Shown here: in pieces, positions 1 to 3,273 of the stretch
Layout: the number at the start of each line of letters is the position of its first letter
Numbering within the stretch: the first letter of the stretch is position 1
DNA from: Klenkia sp.
GTDB lineage: Bacteria; Actinomycetota; Actinomycetes; Mycobacteriales; Geodermatophilaceae
Direction: 5' to 3'
Assembly (NCBI GenBank): GCA_025966215.1
Contig: JAOPVM010000283.1
Span: 1 to 5,818, forward strand
Length of the DNA: 5,818 nt
The notes under the pieces: generated by a model
Databases searched by the model: none
What the model was told of the DNA's origin: nothing
Seen by the model: the letters and a program-made list of their open reading frames with translations, nothing else
Position numbers and translations under genes: made by a program

Positions 1-106
1 CCCCGGCGTCGGCGGTCGCCGCGGTGGCGGTGCGCATGGCCTGCAGGCACCCGGCAGCCAGCTCGAGGTGTGCGCGCTCGGCGGTCAGGACGGCATCGTC
101 GGACAC
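1..106 (-). CDS. N-terminus of a possible HelD/HelR-like ATPase (partial)
   Basis: A minus-strand reading frame begins with GTG at 106 and leaves the window at position 1, giving 35 codons. The peptide (VSDDAVLTAERAHLELAAGC, then LQAMRTATAATADAG) is a charged, probably helical segment. Its pattern, an acidic start, AERAHL and then a hydrophobic residue before MR, resembles the N-terminal helix of actinobacterial HelD/HelR proteins, superfamily-1-like ATPases that release stalled RNA polymerase. That likeness is from memory of the family; no ATPase motif lies inside the window. The start is uncertain. No Shine-Dalgarno precedes the GTG, but a TACCGT hexamer lies 9 bases upstream, so a leaderless or near-leaderless mRNA is possible. 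The frame stays open upstream to an ATG at 271, which would add 55 residues of composition unlike a folded domain. An internal ATG at 37 is also in frame. That something coding starts here is fairly likely; the family is a tentative call. Confidence 0.4.
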   Translation of the reverse strand, partial: MSDDAVLTAERAHLELAAGCLQAMRTATAATADAG

Positions 107-115
107 AGTCGGAGG

Positions 116-121
116 ACGGTA
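116..121 (-). promoter_or_regulatory. Candidate -10 element for the left-edge gene
   Basis: The minus strand reads TACCGT here, matching the actinobacterial TANNNT -10 pattern, 9 bases before the proposed GTG start. No convincing -35 is visible. A single hexamer is weak evidence in any genome; its placement just before a start lacking a Shine-Dalgarno is what makes it worth recording. Confidence 0.3.
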
Positions 122-122
122 C

Positions 123-136
123 GCCGACCGGTCGGC
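123..136. promoter_or_regulatory. Perfect 14-bp palindrome, candidate operator
   Basis: GCCGACCGGTCGGC is its own reverse complement over all 14 bases. It sits one base upstream (minus-strand sense) of the candidate -10 hexamer of the left-edge gene, a place where a dimeric repressor could block transcription. There is no loop, so it suits a protein-binding site better than an RNA hairpin. GC-rich DNA raises the chance of such palindromes, and no known operator is recognised. Confidence 0.35.
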
Positions 137-359
137 CAGCGGGTTCCGCCGCAGGCTCCTCGTCCCCGGGGTCCCGCCCGTGCCGCTCACCGTCGCCGGG
201 ACCCTCGACCGCAGTGGGCCGACCCGCCACGTGGTCAGCCAGTTCGAGACCGCCGTCGGGTGCCTGGGCATCCAGCCCCTCAGGTCGGCCGGCGGATCCG
301 AGCACCAGCACCGACCGCGCTGCGCGCGCTGGCCGGACCGAGCGGGCCCTCACCTGCCC

Positions 360-365
360 TACGGT
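360..365 (+). promoter_or_regulatory. Candidate -10 element of a leaderless promoter
   Basis: TACGGT fits TANNNT and is followed by exactly six bases before the ATG at 372. Transcription normally starts about 6-8 bases after the -10 hexamer, so the first transcribed base would be the A of the start codon or very near it. No Shine-Dalgarno exists upstream of this ATG, which agrees with a leaderless mRNA, a common arrangement in actinobacteria. The -35 region is not convincing. Confidence 0.45.
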
Positions 366-371
366 GCGGCC

Positions 372-533
372 ATGGAGATCGCACTGCTCGCGGTGGGTCT
401 GCTGGCGACGGGTCTGCTGGTCCGGGCGCTGCGCCGGCGTCGGGAGGGCCGGTACGCCGACGGCGAGCCCCCGGCCACCGACGCCCGGGGCGCGGTGGGC
501 CGGAACAGCCGGATGCTCGGCGGCGGGGGCTGA
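372..533 (+). CDS. Small single-pass membrane protein, function unknown
   Basis: The 53-residue product starts MEIALLAVGLLATGLLV. Residues 3-17 form one hydrophobic helix, followed by a basic cluster (R18, R21-R24), so the positive-inside rule puts the C-terminal ~30 residues in the cytoplasm. The tail is polar and ends in a GGGG run. No domain is recognised. The ATG at 372 is chosen because the membrane segment begins directly after it, because a -10-like hexamer ends six bases before it, and because upstream in-frame translation looks non-coding. No Shine-Dalgarno is present. The stop lies four bases from the convergent alpha/beta hydrolase stop, and both lie in one hairpin. It may be a conserved small actinobacterial protein; a chance frame is less likely given the clean membrane segment followed by arginines. 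Confidence 0.6.
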   Translation: MEIALLAVGLLATGLLVRALRRRREGRYADGEPPATDARGAVGRNSRMLGGGG

Positions 534-544
534 ACGCTCAGCCC
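527..544. terminator. Hairpin spanning both convergent stop codons
   Basis: GGGCTGA (527-533) pairs perfectly with TCAGCCC (538-544) across the four-base loop ACGC. The TGA stop of the membrane-protein gene is in the left arm and the complement of the hydrolase TGA stop is in the right arm, so the same stem forms in both transcripts. No T-tract follows on either strand; actinobacterial terminators often lack one. It could act as a bidirectional terminator or an mRNA 3'-end stabiliser. Confidence 0.5.
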
Positions 545-1266
545 ACCGTGGCGACCAGCTCCACGACGGCCTCGGGCGCGGTGACCATCAGGTCGTGCCC
601 GACGTCGAGGGAGACGGCCCGCCAGGCCGGGTCCGCGGCGGCCCGGGCGAGCAGGTGGTCGGCGAAGGGCTGCGCCCACCGGGTGGCCCGCACGTAGGTG
701 CGCGGCACCGCCGAGGGCCCGAACACCAGCGGCTCGGCCCAGACGGCGAGGGAGTCGTCGGTCAGCCGGGCGTCCACCCAGGCCTGGTCGGCCGGGTCCT
801 CGACACCCAGGTAGGCGGCGCGGACGCGGTCCGGGGTCAGCCGCCACCGCTCCCCGGGGAAGCCCGGCTGCGCGCGGCGGGCCCGGCGCCGGGCCACGAC
901 GTCGGCGGGCTCGCCCTGGTCGAGGACGTCGAGGTGCGACTGGCCCGACAGCGGGACCACCGCGTCCAGGTACAGCAGGTGCCGCACCCGGTCGGGCAGC
1001 CGGTCGGCGACGCCGGTGGTGACCATCCCGCCGGCGCTGTGCCCGACCAGGACGACGTCGCGGAGGTCCTCCAGCTCGACCAGCCGGACGACGGCGGTGA
1101 CCCGGTCGGCCAGGGTCGTCGCCGCGGTGAGCAGGTGGGCGTGCTCGCCCATCCCGGGCAGGCTCGGCGCGTGCACCGTCCAGCCCGCGGCGCGCAGCGG
1201 TGCGGCGACCCGCTGCCAGCACCAGCCGCCGTGGAAGCCGCCGTGCACCAGGACGGCGGTCCGCAC
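538..1266 (-). CDS. Alpha/beta hydrolase, EstC / methylesterase-like
   Basis: The 242-residue product has the alpha/beta-hydrolase fold signatures: the oxyanion-hole strand VLVHGGFHGGWCW (6-17), the nucleophile elbow GHSAG (75-79, nucleophile S77) and a late histidine in LDVGHDLMV (H224). The first strand and elbow resemble the EstC / salicylate-methylesterase type, usually cytoplasmic carboxylesterases; the substrate cannot be predicted. The acid position is unusual. The segment YVRATRWAQP (191-200), where this family normally carries the catalytic Asp after a strand, lacks one. D101 in LYLDA or D203 might serve. The GTG at 1266 is chosen because the fold begins immediately and because it lies five bases after the preceding stop; a GGAG 11 bases upstream is a usable but distant Shine-Dalgarno. 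It is the last gene of the operon. A role as an acyl-CoA thioesterase or ester hydrolase beside the CoA enzymes is inference. Confidence 0.85.
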   Translation of the reverse strand: MRTAVLVHGGFHGGWCWQRVAAPLRAAGWTVHAPSLPGMGEHAHLLTAATTLADRVTAVVRLVELEDLRDVVLVGHSAGGMVTTGVADRLPDRVRHLLYLDAVVPLSGQSHLDVLDQGEPADVVARRRARRAQPGFPGERWRLTPDRVRAAYLGVEDPADQAWVDARLTDDSLAVWAEPLVFGPSAVPRTYVRATRWAQPFADHLLARAAADPAWRAVSLDVGHDLMVTAPEAVVELVATVG

Positions 1267-1271
1267 GCTGC

Positions 1272-2285
1272 TCAGAGCTCCAGGTCGTCGGCCCGGGGCG
1301 CGAGGTGGCGGGCCACCTCGGCCGGGTCCACCCCGGCGAGGGTGGCCGGCTGCCACCGCGGGTCACGGGTCTTCTCCACCACCTGGGCCCGGATGCCCTC
1401 GGCGACGTCGGGCCGACCCAGACCGGCCGAGGAGATCCGGTACTCCTGCACCAGCGCCTCGGGCAGCGTCATCGCCGCCGCCGAGCGCACCGCGGCGAGC
1501 GTGACGGCGACGGCGGTCGGGCTCTTGGTGCCGATCAGCCCCCCGGCCTCCCGCGCGGCAGGTACGTCGGAGGCCAGCAGCCGCTCGACGACCACGGCGG
1601 CGTCGTCCCCGGCGTAGCAGGCGTCGATCCAGCCGCGGTCGAGCTCGGTGGCACCGGGGTCGACGGCGGCGGCGTGGACGGCGGACTCCAGCGCGGCCCA
1701 CGAGGTGTGGTCGGCGAGCCCGTCGAGGGAGGAGACGCACACGTCGGCCAGCCCGCAGGCGATCGCGTCGGCCGGCCCGGCCGACGTCCCGGTCAGCGCC
1801 AGGTGGGTGCCCAGCTCGCCCGGGGCGTGCGCCAGCAGGTGGGTGCCGCCGACGTCGGGCACCAGCCCGATGGTCACCTCCGGCATCCCCAGCCGGGACG
1901 AGGACGTGACCACCCGCAGCGAGGCGTGGCAGCCCAGCCCGACCCCGCCGCCCAGCACGATCCCGGGCAGCAGCGTCACCACCGGCTTGGGGTAGGCGCC
2001 GATCCGGGCGTTCATCCGGTACTCGTCGCGCCACAGCGCCCGCGCGGCGACGCCGTCGGTGAGCGCGGACTCCCGGATCGCCTTGACGTCCCCGCCGGCG
2101 CAGAAGCCGCGGTCGCCCTCGCTGTCCACGAGCACGCACTCGACCGCGTCGTCGTCGGCCCAGGCCGCGAGCGCGGCGTCGACCGCGGCGATCATCGGGT
2201 GGGTCAGCGCGTTGATCGCCCGCGGCCGGGTGAGGGTGATCCGCCCGACCGCGCCCTGCAGCCCGATCCGGACGTCGTCGGTCAC
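1272..2285 (-). CDS. 3-hydroxyisobutyryl-CoA hydrolase (crotonase superfamily)
   Basis: The 337-residue product belongs to the crotonase superfamily and matches 3-hydroxyisobutyryl-CoA hydrolase (HIBCH) rather than enoyl-CoA hydratase. It would hydrolyse 3-hydroxyisobutyryl-CoA to free 3-hydroxyisobutyrate and CoA in valine breakdown. Visible signatures are FCAGGD (61-66) and GIVLGGGVGL (108-117), which form the oxyanion hole, and MPEVTIGLVPDVGG (134-147). The last contains E136 and D144, spaced like human HIBCH E169 and D177. KSPTA (254-258), QEYRIS (280-285) and the C-terminal EGIRAQVVEKTRDPRWQPATL (296-316) are HIBCH-type and absent from simple hydratases, which are about 80 residues shorter. 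Translation starts at GTG 2285, sharing one base with the TAG of the upstream dehydrogenase gene (TAGTG). No good Shine-Dalgarno is visible, so translational coupling is likely. The alpha/beta hydrolase gene follows five bases after its stop. Confidence 0.9.
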   Translation of the reverse strand: MTDDVRIGLQGAVGRITLTRPRAINALTHPMIAAVDAALAAWADDDAVECVLVDSEGDRGFCAGGDVKAIRESALTDGVAARALWRDEYRMNARIGAYPKPVVTLLPGIVLGGGVGLGCHASLRVVTSSSRLGMPEVTIGLVPDVGGTHLLAHAPGELGTHLALTGTSAGPADAIACGLADVCVSSLDGLADHTSWAALESAVHAAAVDPGATELDRGWIDACYAGDDAAVVVERLLASDVPAAREAGGLIGTKSPTAVAVTLAAVRSAAAMTLPEALVQEYRISSAGLGRPDVAEGIRAQVVEKTRDPRWQPATLAGVDPAEVARHLAPRADDLEL

Positions 2286-3136
2286 TACTTCGCGTAGGGG
2301 AAGAAGCCCCGGCCGGTCTTGCGGCCGAGCAGACCCGCGTCGACCATCCGCAGCAGCAGCGGCGGCGGGGCGTAGAGCGGCTCCTTGAACTCCGCGTACA
2401 TCGACTGCGCGACGGCGGCGGTGGTGTCCAGCCCGATCAGGTCGGCCAGCGCCAGCGGGCCCTGCGGGTGGGCGCAGCCCTGCACCATGCCGGCGTCGAT
2501 GTCCTCGGCGGAGGCGAAGCCGGACTCCATCATCCGGATCGCGGACAGCACGTAGGGGATGAGCAGTGCGTTCACGATGAACCCGGCGCGGTCCTTGGAG
2601 CGGATCGTGGTCTTGCCCAGCTGGGTCTCGGCGAAGTCGGTGACCGTCGCGAGGGTCTCGTCGCTGGTCAGCAGGCTGGCCACGATCTCCACCAGCGGCA
2701 GCACGGGTGCGGGGTTGAAGAAGTGCACCCCGACGACCTTGTCCGGCCGCTTGGTGACGCTGGCCATCTTCACCAGCGGGATGGAGGAGGTGTTCGAGGC
2801 CAGGATCGCCTCCGGCGGGAGGATCTCGTCGAGCTTGCGGAACAGGTCGAGCTTGAGCTCCTCGACCTCGGGGGCGGCCTCGATGACCAGCTCGGAGTGC
2901 ACGACGGCCTGCAGCGAGGTGGCGACGTCGACCCGGGCGAACGCGGCGTCGGCGTCCTCCTGGGAGAGCCGGCCCGAGGTCGCCGCGCGCTGCAGCGACT
3001 TCTCCATCCGGGCCCGGAAGCGCTCGGCGCCGGCCTCGTCGGCCTCGACCACGACGACGTCGCACCCTGCCCGGGCGCTGACCTCGGCGATGCCGGCCCC
3101 CATGGTGCCGCCACCGATGACTGCGATCCGCTGCAC
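2285..3136 (-). CDS. fadB2: 3-hydroxybutyryl-CoA dehydrogenase, FadB2/Hbd type
   Basis: The 283-residue product is a stand-alone short-chain 3-hydroxyacyl-CoA dehydrogenase, interconverting 3-hydroxybutyryl-CoA and acetoacetyl-CoA with a nicotinamide cofactor. The Rossmann loop is GGGTMGAGIA (8-17). The active-site residues match the family spacing: S117 in SNTSS (114-118), catalytic H138 in HFFNPAP, E150 in LPLVE and N189 in AGFIVNALL. The C-terminal helical domain contains HPQGPLALADLIGLDT (223-238) and ends in GRKTGRGFFPY. Length and sequence are close to mycobacterial FadB2, as recalled. The GTG at 3136 fits the N-terminal strand QRIAVIGGG and has a strong Shine-Dalgarno (GGGGAG, minus strand 3147-3142) five bases upstream. 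It is the first gene of a three-gene operon and is divergent from icmF. It has no hydratase domain, so the crotonase partner must be encoded elsewhere. Whether NAD or NADP is used is not clear from the sequence. Confidence 0.93.
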   Translation of the reverse strand: MQRIAVIGGGTMGAGIAEVSARAGCDVVVVEADEAGAERFRARMEKSLQRAATSGRLSQEDADAAFARVDVATSLQAVVHSELVIEAAPEVEELKLDLFRKLDEILPPEAILASNTSSIPLVKMASVTKRPDKVVGVHFFNPAPVLPLVEIVASLLTSDETLATVTDFAETQLGKTTIRSKDRAGFIVNALLIPYVLSAIRMMESGFASAEDIDAGMVQGCAHPQGPLALADLIGLDTTAAVAQSMYAEFKEPLYAPPPLLLRMVDAGLLGRKTGRGFFPYAK

Positions 3137-3141
3137 TGTGT

Positions 3142-3147
3142 CTCCCC
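3142..3147 (-). promoter_or_regulatory. Ribosome binding site of fadB2
   Basis: GGGGAG on the minus strand, five bases before the GTG at 3136. It is the best Shine-Dalgarno of the minus-strand genes and settles the choice of a GTG start. Confidence 0.75.
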
Positions 3148-3185
3148 TGCTCGTCCGGCTGCCGGGCACCACGGTGTCACTCCCG

Positions 3186-3214
3186 TGGACGGCCCACCCC
3201 TCGGGGCGTAGGTT
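3186..3214 (+). promoter_or_regulatory. Candidate icmF promoter
   Basis: A -35-like TGGACG (3186-3191; four of six bases match TTGACA) and a -10-like TAGGTT (3209-3214; TANNNT) are separated by 17 bases, the optimal spacing. Transcription would begin near 3221, giving a leader of about 53 bases containing the icmF Shine-Dalgarno. The proposed start point lies inside the palindrome at 3214-3231. Confidence 0.5.
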
Positions 3215-3215
3215 A
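3210..3215 (-). promoter_or_regulatory. Candidate -10 element for the fadB2 operon
   Basis: The minus strand reads TAACCT, a TANNNT hexamer that shares five of its six base pairs with the plus-strand TAGGTT. Transcription would start near 3203, leaving a leader of about 67 bases before the fadB2 GTG. The matching -35 region (around 3233-3238) is poor, so the call rests on the hexamer and its symmetry with the icmF -10. Confidence 0.35.
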
Positions 3216-3231
3216 CGTGGACGTCCAAGTA
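3214..3231. promoter_or_regulatory. 18-bp near-perfect palindrome, likely repressor operator
   Basis: TACGTGGACGTCCAAGTA is an inverted repeat with 16 of 18 positions paired; only the 3217/3228 pair fails. The central ten bases, TGGACGTCCA, are perfect. Size and symmetry fit a site for a dimeric helix-turn-helix regulator such as a TetR-family protein, a family that often controls acyl-CoA catabolism. It overlaps the end of the candidate icmF -10 and start point and abuts the fadB2 -10, so one bound dimer could control both transcripts. The regulator is not encoded in the window. Confidence 0.6.
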
Positions 3232-3264
3232 CTTCCCGCGCCGCACCCGGCACCGTCGCCGTCT

Positions 3265-3268
3265 GGAG
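3265..3268 (+). promoter_or_regulatory. Ribosome binding site of icmF
   Basis: GGAG followed by five C residues and then the ATG at 3274. The spacing is suitable and supports this start for icmF. Confidence 0.7.
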
Positions 3269-3273
3269 CCCCC

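Larger units (their letters stand above)
107..371. other. Intergenic region between divergent genes
   Basis: These 265 bases separate the left-edge minus-strand gene from the small membrane-protein gene. Several reading frames are open, as expected at this GC content, but their translations are arginine-, proline- and serine-rich without recognisable domains, so I treat the stretch as non-coding. It holds the palindrome at 123-136 and outward-facing -10-like hexamers at 116-121 (minus) and 360-365 (plus). I see no tRNA, riboswitch or repeat. Confidence 0.5.

Noticed and set aside
1267..1356. Upstream ATG at 1356 as start of the alpha/beta hydrolase
   Set aside because: It would add 30 Pro/Gly/Arg-rich residues overlapping the HIBCH C-terminus. 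GTG 1266 begins right at the first beta strand.
359..1366. A 335-codon minus-strand frame overlapping the alpha/beta hydrolase
   Set aside because: It is an out-of-frame shadow rich in Arg, Pro and Gly; the GHSAG elbow and other fold motifs are in the frame ending at 538.
70..1617. A 515-codon plus-strand open frame
   Set aside because: It crosses the membrane-protein gene, the alpha/beta hydrolase and part of the HIBCH gene. The product is low-complexity Arg/Gly/Ala/Pro/Ser with no motif.
1200..2297. A 365-codon plus-strand open frame across the HIBCH gene
   Set aside because: It is the mirror of a gene with clear catalytic motifs on the minus strand; the translation is His/Asp/Gly/Arg-rich without known domains.
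1272..3136. A single bifunctional FadB-type hydratase-dehydrogenase, perhaps split by a frameshift
   Set aside because: The dehydrogenase has a complete C-terminus and TAG stop, and the next protein is a full-length HIBCH with its own start; two genes overlapping by one base explain the sequence.
3169..3188. Inverted repeat CCACGG-N8-CCGTGG in the fadB2 leader
   Set aside because: A six-base stem is common by chance in GC-rich DNA, and it overlaps neither a -10 element nor the Shine-Dalgarno; not strong enough to call an operator or attenuator.
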